Shown piece by piece: positions 48,130-61,170 of a stretch of DNA of 64,000 nt. The notes beneath the pieces are model-generated. The model ran no database searches and was not told the DNA's origin. It saw only the letters and a list, made by a program, of their open reading frames with translations. Position 1 is the stretch's first letter. Every line of letters begins with the position of its first letter. Origin of the DNA: Triplophysa rosa (Eukaryota; Chordata; Actinopteri; Cypriniformes; Nemacheilidae); contig NC_079892.1 in NCBI RefSeq assembly GCF_024868665.1, forward strand, positions 976,896-1,040,895, written 5' to 3'. The position numbers and the translations under genes are program-made.

Positions 48130-49700
48130 TGATCGTGATTCGCGTGTTATTTAAAAACGATCGTGCTCAACAGAAGTGAAGGCGAGCAAACGATTCATTT
48201 TCAGGTGATACTTCTGTCCAAGAAAGGAAATGTTCAGTAGAAATATAAATCTGTGAATGAGGGACAGCCTTGGGAATGCGGTGACGTGAGTCTCACGATC
48301 TCGAGCTTGAAATATTTCATGAACGAACGATTGCGCACAGCTCAGTGTATCAGAATCATGTACTTCAGTGCAGAAGTTCATGTGCAGGTCATAAACGCAG
48401 CAACACTGAAGAATTCTCTCAGATTAAACACGGTCAGAACGAGGTCAGCGCATATCGCTGTCAAACCCCTTGAATTGTGACCACCCACATGCTCAACATC
48501 CCAGAGTCTGAGTCCAGGACGTCTCATTAATGTGGACGGAGCAGACGCTCGAATTAAATTCCAGCTACACATTCGAGCGGTTTTTGTGCTCTCTGAAAAT
48601 CGAACCCACGACGGTTGTGTCGCTAGCACAATGCTCTGCCGTTGATGAAACGGATGATTTGGACATCAGGGCGCATTTGCATTACAGACACACAGTGATT
48701 CTGGTTTATTGAGGGTCTCGCGTGGCCCCGGTGCGGTGCGGGGGTCAGACGCGGTGACGTCAGAGGCGCGTTCAGCCACAGTCCACGTGTACATCAAACG
48801 CACTGCGTCCACAAGCTCACTGGATTGATCGAAACGGGATCTTTTCCTGCTTGAATCGCCAAAGGCATGACAGGTACCCCGTGAACGTCACGACCGACGG
48901 TTCTACCGTAGTGGGCAGCAGAAGCCACGTCACCGCTCTCTTCATAGCAACAGTAGAGTGCGACCTACATGTGTTACACATCCCAAGGGCAAAATCAAGC
49001 ATGTATTAAAATGAATAACCCCACCCGTCCTGCTCCCGAGGGTAATATCTGATTTTCTGCTGCGCTCGTGTAACGGTTATTAATAAAAATGTTTTTAAAA
49101 AAAATGCATTTATACGTTGTATAGTTAACTTCAGCAAAACTTGTTTTATTTTCATAAGATATCGTATTTGGGGTTCCTACCAATTGTTGTAGGGGGGCTT
49201 TAATTAGTGGAACACCTTGGGAGAAAACGTAACACTTCCCCTTCAAGTGTGCACCTAGACGCACGATGCTTGTGAGCGGGGAAGCGGAGGTACGAGATTA
49301 GGCCTCCCGGTGTACGTACACTCATTTGGCCTCGTTCTACTTGTTTTAAAGAACTCAATTCAGATCTACTTCACGCGTGGTGTGGTCGTGATTCTATGGT
49401 GTCCGTTGGTTACCACTTGAAGTCTGCTACATTCGACAAAAAAACCCCACATCGTTTTGCTAATAGAAACAGTTCAGTGTTTACAGCGATGTTAAAAAAT
49501 AAACGACAGAAACGTACTCGTTTTGACATTATTATACATTTAATTTAATGAAGACTTGCCATTGAATTTACACAACTACCAGAAAAAAAAATCTCACATG
49601 CAAACATGTAAACCTATCACATGATCATACAAGACTAACGTTAAATACATTTAGCACATTTTTCCAATCGATTCGAATTCCGACGCGAAGTGAATCCCAG
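48130..49700. other. Intergenic DNA between the hAT element and let-7i
   Basis: No gene is supported. About 48715-48800 is CpG-rich and contains a perfect CRE palindrome TGACGTCA (48755-48762). The rest has short frames only. Confidence 0.5.
48755..48762. promoter_or_regulatory. CRE palindrome TGACGTCA
   Basis: A perfect 8-bp cAMP-response element in a CpG-rich pocket between ppm1h and let-7i. CREB/ATF factors bind this motif in vertebrates. Activity here is inference. Confidence 0.35.
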
Positions 49701-49722
49701 CGCGGGAAGCGCGTGACCGGCA

Positions 49723-49808
49723 CTGGCAAGGGAGTAGCTTGCGCAGTCATCTCCATAACGGGCAATGTCACATCCCAAACCAACAGCACAAACTACTACC
49801 TCAGCCAG
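49723..49808 (-). ncRNA. let7i: let-7i microRNA precursor
   Basis: Read on the minus strand, the hairpin starts CTGGC and ends GCCAG, which pair. The 5p arm (49803-49782) contains TGAGGTAGTAGTTTGTGCTG, identical to the let-7i seed and body across vertebrates; TTTGTGCTG separates let-7i from other let-7 members. The 3p arm (49746-49725) begins CTGCGCAAGCTACT. The loop carries ATGGAGAT, including the GGAG motif through which LIN28 blocks let-7 maturation. The gene sits downstream of mon2 on the same strand, as human MIRLET7I sits beyond MON2, so it could be made from its own primary transcript or from mon2 read-through. let-7 microRNAs silence proliferation and growth mRNAs. Confidence 0.97.
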
Positions 49809-49869
49809 TACACGGTCTGTCCGATCACCGCGGATCCGATAAATTCGTCGGGCTCCAGTCCGTGCTCAC

Positions 49870-50100
49870 CAAGATCCGAGCGGTCTTGCTAGGAGTGGGT
49901 AGAGCGCGAAGAAGACAGCGAATGGTCGTAGTACTCGTGAGCGCGCTACACTCCCTTCGACCGCGCGACTATTGGCTAGGAGCGCAGCCAATGGTGTGTC
50001 AGAGGGACACCGCCCACCATCACGTCACACACGCCCACACTGAGGACACGCCCTGCCGCGGGCTTCCGTCAATGGCGGCTTCCTGAGAGCATGTGATTTG
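49870..50100 (-). promoter_or_regulatory. Candidate CpG-rich promoter of the let-7i primary transcript
   Basis: About 60-290 bp upstream of the hairpin (minus orientation) the DNA is CpG-rich. It contains two CCAAT-box motifs in opposite orientations (ATTGG near 49970, CCAAT near 49988), a CACGTCACAC half-CRE and CAATGGCGGC. This looks like a housekeeping-type promoter. No transcript evidence is available here. Confidence 0.4.
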
Positions 50101-50840
50101 CAGAGACGTGACTGAGACAATTTCAGTTTAAGCAGTCGGGCAAATGTCCTGATAAGGAACAAATGTGGCAGTGCGATAGAGAATTATATCGACATTATTA
50201 ATAGGATTATAATACGGTAAAACAAAACGATATAACCGTGATATGCACATCGAAAAACTAAGGTAGTAAAGTGTATTAAACAATAAGCAATGACTACCGT
50301 TTGTATCGCTGTTGTTTTACTACAAATACCATGATTAAACTATAGTTACTCGAGTAAAACCATAGTATTTTTTATTTATTTAGGTTTATATTGTCCACGT
50401 ACACTACCGTGTAACGTATGGACACACTTGACCGCTCCATACTTATGAGAGGGACTGAAATATCAATATGTAGAAAAATCAGTTTATCAATTTATGATTT
50501 TTAAATGTAGTCAAGGCAGTAAGTGTAATATATGAAGAGTTTGGTTCCAAAATGAGATAACTTCATTTTTTTATTGCGCATTCCAATTAATATCAATCAA
50601 ACTGCAGTTGTTTTGTTTTGATTTAAGCCATAATAACTCAAAAAATACAGCTAACTTACACAATAAAACACAATTAAAACACCATGAAATTAAAAAAACA
50701 TGATTTTTGAATTAAAAAAAACGGAGTTCTCTCATTTTGGAACCAAACTCGTCATATTTTATAACTACAAAACACTAATGGACTGAAGTGATTTTTATAG
50801 TAAGCAGAAAAGTGAGGCGTGTAGTGTTCATAGAACTGTA
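50101..50840. other. AT-rich spacer between let-7i and mon2
   Basis: No gene is supported. About 50260-50375 has TTTTACTACAAATACCATG-like motifs that resemble the small MITE at 41.1 kb. Confidence 0.45.
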
Positions 50841-50843
50841 GCA

Positions 50844-50849
50844 TTTATT
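50844..50849 (-). terminator. Candidate mon2 polyadenylation signal
   Basis: AATAAA on the minus strand about 470 bases past the mon2 stop codon. Placement is by motif only. Confidence 0.4.
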
Positions 50850-51319
50850 ATTGTACACACACGGGTTCAACCCTTCTCAATGCGACTAAAGATGACATGG
50901 AATGTTACAGTAAGATCTTGCATAAAATCCATTGCTGTTGAGAAAATTTCACAAAAAAGACCATCCTTCATGTGTTTATGATTTTTGGATTTGATCTGGT
51001 TTCGAACCAAAAGACATCATTCCTAATTACATCATCAACACTATCACCAAACACTGTACATGAGGGGGAAAAAACAAACAAAAAACCATAAAAACAACAA
51101 ACACTGCAAATTTCATGTAGGCCTAGCTGTTAATACATCATTAAAGTCGGCCAATCAGAATCTAACGTCAGCTCGTATTAGAAGCTTAGGACGATGACAT
51201 TTAGAGCTGTCAGTCAATGGTTTCCATGACGTTTGCCATGACAGTGGGGGCGGGTGAGTCTTCACGCGTGGCGTATGAAACGGTCACAATCATGATTGCG
51301 GTGGAATAAAAACGTTCAG

Positions 51320-54300
51320 TCACGATTCGCCGTTCTGCACTTTGGAGACGGGCGGTTGCATGAAGTCCTTAAAGGGCCCCAGGGCGTCTTTGAGGGCGGA
51401 GCTTACTTCGGGAGACGAGCAGGTGATGCACTCCACCAGCGTGGGGTACAGAGCGATCACCTGAGCCCATACGTTACCGTCCACTGATGGAGAGAGAGGA
51501 GACACACAAATGAGCAAAAATAACAATACAGGAAGCCGATCGTTCCGTCTCAGTGATGCTGAAGGACAGACGGCTCTCACCGTTCTCCGGCTGCGTCTTA
51601 TTCAGAGAATCCATGAGTGTACTAATGGCTTTTAAGACAAAGATGATCTCAGTCACTTGTTGCCTTGAACAAAAGGAACAAAAGAAGAGAGTGATGATTT
51701 GTGTAGTAATACTTCCGTCTTGTTACTGTGCTCCGAGCTCGTGTGTTTGTGTTCACCTGGGCAGCGGGCAGCGTCCGCTCAGCCTCTCGTCCTCCACGTA
51801 TCGCCGCAGCACGTCCTGTGCCCTCTGTAACAGCACTGACAGGGCCATCCGGGAGATGTAGCCCTCCTGTGGCGTGGTGACTTTATTACTGAAGGAGAAC
51901 TGCAGCAGGGTCTCGAAACAAACCTTCGAGAACTCCTCTCGCATTCGCACGTCCATTTCTGCCTCTGCGATGGACGAGAGCAGTTGTTTTCTCATCATAC
52001 TTTTTGTGAGACGTTTTAAAACACAAGAACGGTTTCAAACAAACACCATTTTCCTGGAGCTTTTTGTACCTGTGAACGATGAGGACTGAGAGTGAATCGA
52101 GCCTTTATTGAGCATGCTCATAATACGACCCACAAACTCTTTGGGTATGAAATTGGCAAACGGTAAAATCTCTGCGCTGATCAACTGCACCACCTGGTGG
52201 ACAAAGAGATCAATACATTTCACACATTTAATGTTTATACAAAATAGGGTTCCGTGGTGGTAAATTCAATTCGGAGACATCTGTGAATGAACGATGAAAT
52301 TACCTCGACATCCACAGCTTCATTCCCCTGGAACTCTTGTATGGACAGATTATCTGGAGGTGTGCTGCGATGCAGAATAAAATAGATTTCTTTTATTTTA
52401 CTATGTCATGTGGTTATACTTTTATTTAACCAGATTTTCACTAGTAAAGGTTCGGGCACCTTTTGGTAAACAGAAAATCCTCGAAGGCGTTCGCCAGCTC
52501 CGGCCACATGGTGTCGAATTTGCCCGAGGATGCTTGTTGCCGGGCAACAGGGAGGCCAATGGAAAGCACTTTGAGCAGTGAGGAAACGGCGAGTTTCCAG
52601 GTGCTCTCGGCAGGACACGCATACTTCAGACCCAGAGGAACCCTCAGAGTCTACATGCACAGAAACACACTGACTTTATGTCATGTGTTCACTTGATTTT
52701 GGCATTAAATATCGAACGTGTTCTTAAATCTGATTCGAATAAAAACACAGTGATCAGTTGGACATTTTATACAGACAAAATCATTTTAGTTATGGAGATA
52801 AACGTAATGCAGTTATCAGCGGATTATAAACACAATCTCTTTTTCAAACCCTGTGATAATGTCCAGGCAGCCGGTTGTATGGCAGAAATAATCCCGACAC
52901 TGTGATCAGGACGTGAAGCGGAGGGTCTTGTGTCTCACTGAAGGGGCTTATTACGCGATAACAGCCGGCTGCTTGTACATTATCCCGCTTATTACACGCC
53001 TACGTGCCACATGAGAAAAAACTGGACATGAAATGTGAATCTGAAATATTTTAAGAGCTCATTTTTACAGAATGCAGACCGTTTACTTTCGGTTTTAAGG
53101 TAAGAAACGACGTTCAAACGTCACGAACAGGCAATTTGGTTTAATCATTTGTAAATATAATGTCATGTATGTCATTAAAAGACATATTTATGTTTAATTT
53201 GTCAAAAAACCTGTCAAAATGATTGGCTGCATCCGGGTTACGTGTGTTATTAGTTTTGAGCGGTTGTTATCTGGGAATAACCAACCTGCAAATGTCGCGA
53301 TTGGCCAATCAGAATCAAGCGTTCCAACGAGCCGCGTAATAAAACACTTTCATGTCTACAAGATCCGTTCATGGTCATGTTCACAAGAATCAGTTTTATC
53401 AATGAATTCAGCGAAGCATGCGATGCTGCTTTAGATTTGGGTCATAATGAGGCATTTACTCAGATGCATTCTGTTCAGAACAGCCTGGGGCTTTGAAGCG
53501 ATGATGATGCAAGAGTGTGCATGTAAAAATACCTTGATGATGCTCTGCAGGACCTTCTCGTTAATGACAGCTTTATGACACGCCGTCTTATGATACAGAT
53601 CCACCACCACCTCCAGAGAGCGCTCGGCAAACGGCACGTAGTTTAAGGCCACCCACTCCGCCTGGACACACAGAGACACAGAGAGAGATAAATAAAGAGT
53701 CAAAGAAATACACATAATGACAATCTGGTCCTAAGCCTTACAAACGTGAATATTTCTCAAATAAAACATCAGAGGTGAAGAGTGAATCATCATAAACTAA
53801 AGAAGTAAACATTCAGTATTCAGCTGTCATTCCATCAAACCAAACGCCACAGTGTGAATGAGTTTCAGGACAGAGCTCGAAAACCGAGTCAGACCATCAG
53901 GACTAATGGAAATATGAACGCCAGGACACATCTGCACAGGCCTTACACAATATTTCAAACAGATACTGAACATTATTTTAAGGTGCATTGTGTAGTTTCC
54001 TAGTTTCACCACCAAACAGAAATACTGACTGCTGAAATCACGGGTGAACTGAATTTGGCATGATAATGAGCTGATTTCTGTGAAGTCAATACTGTACACA
54101 TCCTACTGCATGCCACTGTAAATTCAGCGTGTGTTGTCTTGAACAAGCTAAACACTGCAAAGTCAGTAAAAGAAGTATGTCTTTAAAACGCAGGCTTTGT
54201 TTCTACGCCATAGTAATGAAAAGTTATAAGCTATGAAATGAAATGTTAAACATTAGACAAAATGTAAAATTCTCTCTCATTTGCTTTGGAAAAAAAAAGA

Positions 54301-57300
54301 GTCTGCTAAATAAAAGACCCTGTATGTAATGTAATGTTAATTGTAAATGTATAAAAGGAAGATGATGAGATTCTCCACTATTAATGTGACAAACATCTGT
54401 ATGTTATGACACAGCCACACTGTAAGAGCCACAAAAAAGAGTTTAATAAAAGAGAACTGGACAGTCATCTGAAAGAGAGAAGTGGTTAGATGGAGCTGAA
54501 GAGAGATGTACGAGAGAGGACGACAGCAGAAGAACTCACCGGTGCGAACAGTTGGATCTACAGTGGATCCATATGAGGTACAAAAACAAAACAAGAGAAG
54601 ATCAGACAAATGTTTACTACTGCGAGCACACTAATGGAACAAACACATCTACTGCACAACATGACACGTGTGATATTGTGAGGATGAACAACACAATAAA
54701 ACCTGATTCAACAAGCAAACACTACACACGCTCCGTTCCAAACCACAATGAGCTGACTACATACACCGCATCATCACAACAACAACAACAACAGATGTGG
54801 AAGCTGATATTCAGAGCAAGCTTATTATAGTTGATTCAAATGAAAACATTTCTGTTTATTGAAATCAAATAAAGTATTGGCTCAAATGATTGAAAACACT
54901 TAAAGTGAACTAGAAATTGAAATGTTGCCTCAGAAATAAAAAACTAAAATAAACAATAATATATAGCAACATAAAAAAATAAATAAAATGACAAAAGCAT
55001 ATAACAAAATTGCCCTAAAATTATCATGAAAAATAAAAGCTAATTTAAAATATTAATAAAACTACAATAAAACAAAACAAAAAACTGGTAATAACTCTGA
55101 TTCAAAGAGATAATACAATTCTTAGGATTTCAATCCAGTACATCATAAGAGAAGAGGAAAGTGTTGATTATCAATAAACAATTTAAATGGTGAATTAAAA
55201 TGGATTTTTGTATGCTCATTAGACTGTTAAATTGTTAGCTTGTGTTGTAAACATGGCGACGTCTAACATTTAATCAAGTTAAGTGACAAATCTTTGTGCA
55301 CGCTTCACGCAAGGTATTTAGGATGAAGACAGATGCTAATGCAGACAGCTCGCTAGGTTTTGGAACAAGGCCGACGTGTGCAACTGAGAAACAAAACCCT
55401 CTAAAATGTTCGCCAGAGCAAAGCACAAAGCTGAAAGAAGATTAAATTGTCCTAAGAAATCAAACGTCACTTAAAGAGTCGCTCCTTAAAAATGAGCCGA
55501 ACTGAAGAACACCATGCAAACAAATTCAATCAAGCACCAGTGAATGAATAAATAAATAAATAAAGGAGAAAAGCTACTAAAAGGTCCCAAAATGTTCAAG
55601 AAAAAGAAGCACATTTTATATTCCACAGACTGAAGCGAGACTTGGGAAAGAACTTTAGCACAGCGCAGCAAAACTAAAAACGGTCTTATTCAGCACAAGA
55701 GTTCTTGAAACGTTTGCAAAATAACCCAGTCGTGCCTCTCTGATTTAACCAGAAAGATTTAAGAGCCAGAAAACAGCACAGTAGCAGAAGAGACGCTCAC
55801 CTGGTTATATTTGGCATTGGCCACATGTTTGGTCTCCATTTTTCCATACTGAGGAGGTTTACAGGAAAACTCCACGAACAGCAGAAGCTGCTGGAAGATG
55901 GCGGGATACATCACCTGAAGATTCTCAGAGCCGACACAAATCGCCTGGAAGAAAGAAACACCATCTCAAACAACAAACGCTCAACCAATAATAAACCAGC
56001 AGACAGAGCATGTTTTCTTACCTTCTGTAGGACGTCGAGGCTTGTAAGCACCACCTCCTGTAGACTGGTGAGCACCGCCTCTGTGTAGGACGGTAAGATG
56101 AAGGGTGAAGCATCAGAGCTGATGGGGACAGACACGGCGCCGTGCAGAATCACGCCCAGCTTCTTCAGATCCTCCATGCTGAAACCTGCTGCGATGTGCT
56201 GATACAACGCCGGGAAAATCTGTATTAATGCCGTCAGGAAGGGCTGGCTGGGCACGAATGCCAATTTATCCGTTCCGCCGCTAGGAGGACGCGTGCACTC
56301 GGTTCCTATCCGGTACCAGGTGTTCCACGCCGACCACCAAAGGGCGGAGTCGTCCTGCTCCTCCCCGGGCGGAGGAAGCTGAAGTTGGGCTATGTAGCGC
56401 TGGGCTAACCGCTCGGCGAGGGAATCGGACCGGACGAGGGGTCTGCCCGGGCCGGAGCTTTGAAGAGATTCCATGAGGACGGCGGAGACATCCATCGCAG
56501 ACAGAGCGTCCGGTTTATCCGTGTCTTTAACGGGAGTGACCAGTTGAAGAATCTCTTGGAAGCTTTTGAGGGCGGCAAGAGAAACCTCGTTGTTTTTGCT
56601 GAGGGCGGCGGACTGGATGTGATCCAACAGGACTTCCCAAGCTTTGAAGAAGTCACCTGAAGGGGGCGCATGAGGGGTTACAGTCATTCCTAAAAAACGG
56701 GATCCGAAATCTCTTCACGAGTCTCAGCACTTACCCAACTGCTGCAGCAGATATCTCCTGGTGTTGAAGATGCGAGCGACACCCGCCAGCGTCAGGACCC
56801 ACGTCTCCGCCCACTGCTTCTCAGCCGTGTCACGTGAGTGGTGGATGAGGATGTTCCCGCCCCCTGACTCGATCTTTTCTTTGTCAGCCGTGGTGGAGGA
56901 CTTCCTGACACAGTTCAGCAGATGAAAGAGAACCTGCAGAACAACGTTACACTGGTAAGATTACCTGTGACGCACACGGAAATAAACGCGTGTGACCCGG
57001 TACCTTCCAAACCACAATGTTCCAGGTGGAAGGTTGTAGCAACGTTCCGTGAGCAGCGATGGTGGAGAACATGGTCTGGCCGGCGCTCTTCCTCACGGCC
57101 GGCCGCGGGTCCACACACAGCTCGCCCAGTTTGGCGTACAGGCACAACCACAGGCAGTCGAAGGGCGGTGCGGGGTGAAAGGGTCTGTTCAGACGTTCGC
57201 CTTTTTCTTGAGCCTGTTTCACCAGAACGGCCTCCTCCTTCTCCAGCTCTTCTGTAATGGTTTCTCCTCGTTGGAAGAAGTAATCTGAGATGTTCCACTG

Positions 57301-60300
57301 GAGAGAAAACGCTCTGAATGAGTACGACCGCAAGATCTGAATGATCATCTCATTTTAAACATGCACACAGACTCCTCACCAGCAGTCCTATGGACGTCAA
57401 GCTGATGTTCAGCTCCTGATTCTGAAGTCCAAAGCTGCCCGCTACATCCACCACTATCTGGAGGCACGTGCAAGGCATTGTGGGTAGGAAGTCGGTCACC
57501 ACCAACTGCAGGCACTGGAAGGCTGTTCGTATGAGAGACTCGCTGTGGAATAAAAAACATGGTTAGTACAAACAAAAAAGGTTTTGAGTTTTTAGAACAA
57601 CGAAGACACAGAGAAATGACTGAAAGTCAATCAAGATCATTCATATATTTCTTGTTATAGTTGATGATGCACGTCTCACCCCTGGTCATTACGAATGGCT
57701 CCGATGACCCCCAGCACCAGAGGCCACCCCGGTCCGAGGCTGTCGCCCTGGTTCTGAAGGATCTGAAGAACACACTCCAGTTGTTTCTGTCTGATGTCTG
57801 CGTGAAGAACGTTGGACAGCTCCTTCAGCGGGTTCAACAGCAGCAGCTGGAGCCTCTGAAGAGAACACAGATGATTGGTTAAAGATCAGATCCATCGCTT
57901 CTTCTCCGCACTGGTCTGAGATCAGCTGGATGAGTGGTCACCTGGTTGTGTGACAGCAGCGGTTGGTGTTTGTAGGAGAGTCCAGCTTTAATCAGTGAGG
58001 TGATGGCCTCCGCACCCCACTCCCTCATGCGAGCGTTAGGATGCTGACACACCTGCGCAAACACAACACCAGATTCATTCCACGTGTGCTACATAGAGTT
58101 TAAGATCTGAGCAGTTTTATTGGCTTTCTATAATGAAATGAGAGAAATTTGAAACGTTGCAAGTAAAGAGGGACTTTCTTTTTTTCACTGGTTAAAAGAT
58201 CAAGGGACTTATTCATTGATGAACGAAAGACAAAACTGACAAAGCAACACTTTATGCTCATAAAAATAAAGACGCAGATACATCATTTAATGGATCACAA
58301 ATCAAAACAAATACAGTTTATTCGAACACACAAAACAATGGATTTTAAAACTAGTTTTTGTGTGAAAAACAGATCAGTGTGTTCAGGAAGAAACGGTTTT
58401 GTGACACAGTTGTGAAGATAACGTGATTCGTTTCTCCTAAAATTGTTTTTAACGTCACAGGGTCTGAAAACAGAATGTTGATAAAGAATTGCCGTTTTAG
58501 AAGAAGTTTGGCTTCTTCCACATGACCAGGTTTCATTTAATCACATGAGAGATGATCAACGGCGCAATTTCAAAAGAGAAAAAGAGAGATTCAAACTTAC
58601 CTTCTACAACACAGACATGTCGCGAGAGAGAGAGAGAGAGAGAGAGATGTAATGAGACAACATGAGAAGGTTTAGTATCTTCAGGAGGAAAGTTTTGAGT
58701 ATAACAGACCAAAGCAGGACAAAGAAAAATGTTTTTACAGACACCCTGATGTCTCTCTTCATCATTATTAGTAATGTTTAGTGTTAAGGCCATTGCACAT
58801 TGAGTCCGAAATTTCCGCACGTTAAAAAATAAATGGTTGCGTCAATCAAATGTACACACTGCCTCCGATATGTCCGTCATAAAAAAATTTGGGCTGGGTT
58901 CGTTTTTCTGCATTTTTTTGCCTCCGTAGCAAGGCGTTTTGACAATTCAGAGAAACCGCACAAACGAGCGCCAAATACGAAAAAACGCATAGGAACTTTT
59001 GGGACTGTATGTGCAAAGACCTTTAGTGTGTTTATTCTCCGGTCTCACCTCCAGCAGATGAGCGGTCAGAGGCCTCCAGAGAATCTCAATGCGAGCCATG
59101 TTGACCAGCCCCGTCTCCAAGAGCTTGGCCACGGCAAACAGAGACGGCTCCTGACCACAGAACATAGAAAAAAGCCAAACATCACTTTCTATTGACGTCG
59201 CTGGTTTAGCGTCAATCAAATGCAGCAGAACGGCACCTTGTTGTTGCCGTAGGCCATCTCCATAGCCTCCATCGATAAAGAGCACAGAGCGTTTATCAGG
59301 TGATGCAGGGAAACATCATCCAGATATCTACAATCACACACACGGATCACGTGAAGTAAGTGAAAAGCTTCTGATAATAATCAAACTGAATGATTCCTGT
59401 GATCTTACTGTGAGCTTTCAAAGAGTCTAGAGAGAATATTTGATATGATGGGCAGATCGGTCATCACCGCTGTGGTCAACACCTGCCAAAAAAACACAGC
59501 AAGGAGTTAAACATTCAGTCTGTGACACACGGGACACTTTTAGAGAGGTGTATACAGAAGAATACGCTTCTCACCGTGCTGGGACCCTCGACGGCCCGTC
59601 CGGGTTTCAGAACCCCACCAACGGCCGGCTTCAGACCCAGAATCCACACCAGATGCTTACAGAAACAAGAGAACATTACTGACCGTCACACATATGAATA
59701 CAAGACCTGAGAAATACAAATGTGTGATTGTACCTGCAGCGTGGCTAAAACCAGCTGCCAAGATGTTCCCAGATAAACACCGTGACAATGAGCTAAGTTC
59801 AACAGAGTCCGCATGCACTGAATGTTCTTCGCTGTCAGCTGAGAGGAAGAGAGAGAGAGAGAGAGATCAATCAACTTTACATTTTAATAGCAAACACTTG
59901 GTTCACAGCATGAATGAGTGAACCTGTATTTAACCATAAAAAAAGATTTCTTCTTTTATAATAATCATTATGATTCAAGTCACCATGAAATCAAAGATCT
60001 GAGAAGTGTTTTACACAGTGTTGCAGTGATTATTATAAATGATTTATCCGCGCACACCATTATTTTATTTGTATTCGTTTGCACTTGTAATCTTTAAAGA
60101 AAAACTCAAGAAAGCTCCTTTTAACAACAGCGCTTCATCACATGACATAAGCAACAAAAAAGGGCTAGGACTATACTGACGGTCCAATTGTGGCCAGGCA
60201 TTTTTAGCCCTCCCCTCCAGGCCCAGTGTCAGTCATTGAACAAACAAACCAATCAAAAAGAAAAGGGCAAATAAAGCCCCGCCCTACATTTTACATCTAA

Positions 60301-61135
60301 TTTCAGAAGCCGTTTCACTCGGATACACGTCACGATGCGGAAAAGAGGTCAATCGCAACTTCGGTTTCATGGTGACTAAGAGAGCGTGTGCGTGATGTAC
60401 CACTACAGTTCCCTGTGGCTGTGCGGTGAGAGGTTGACCCACTGCCACCACCTGCTGGTGAGACTCACTGGACGGACTGACCATCTGAACACACTGACCC
60501 TGGATTGAGTACACTACACGCACACACGCACAACAAACATCAGCGTACGTTTACACACATGCACAGGTTGTATTTTGGACATGAAAGTATCTATAAAGAA
60601 TTGAAAGTGATTGCACCTTTATTGGAGAGGTTAGCGGCGTTGCTGCTCAGGATGGTCAGAGCGTAGTGGGGGGGCAGCGAGGCTTTACACACGGCTGTGA
60701 TGAAAGCATCACGCGGCGTCACTAAACCCAGACGACCGCACAGAGCTGCCATGGAGAGCTCGGCCTTCAGAATGTTCTCTGTGGCCGTCTCGTCCGTACT
60801 GACGCAAACACACAGTCATTCAGATGATCACTGCTCATAAAGATGTTTCCAATACACAAATACATGAAGAGATAACTAAATTTCAATCATGTTTTTGTGT
60901 TTTATTGTGTTAGTTAGCTGTATTTTTATGGCTTAAATCAAAACAAACCAACTGCAATTTGATTGATATTCATTGGAGTGCACAATAAAAAAACATGATA
61001 CATTTGCGTGATCTCATTTTGGACAATAAGACAAAGCTCACAAAAAGTTAAAACTTGCTATTAAACAATTGCTTTGATAGTCAGAAAGAAATTGGTTTGG
61101 AATTTGTTTTTATGTGAATAGGATTTATTACAAAG

Positions 61136-61170
<35 letters not shown>

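Noticed and set aside
49739..50086. 115-codon + frame over let-7i
   Set aside because: The frame runs antisense through the microRNA hairpin and has no protein features.
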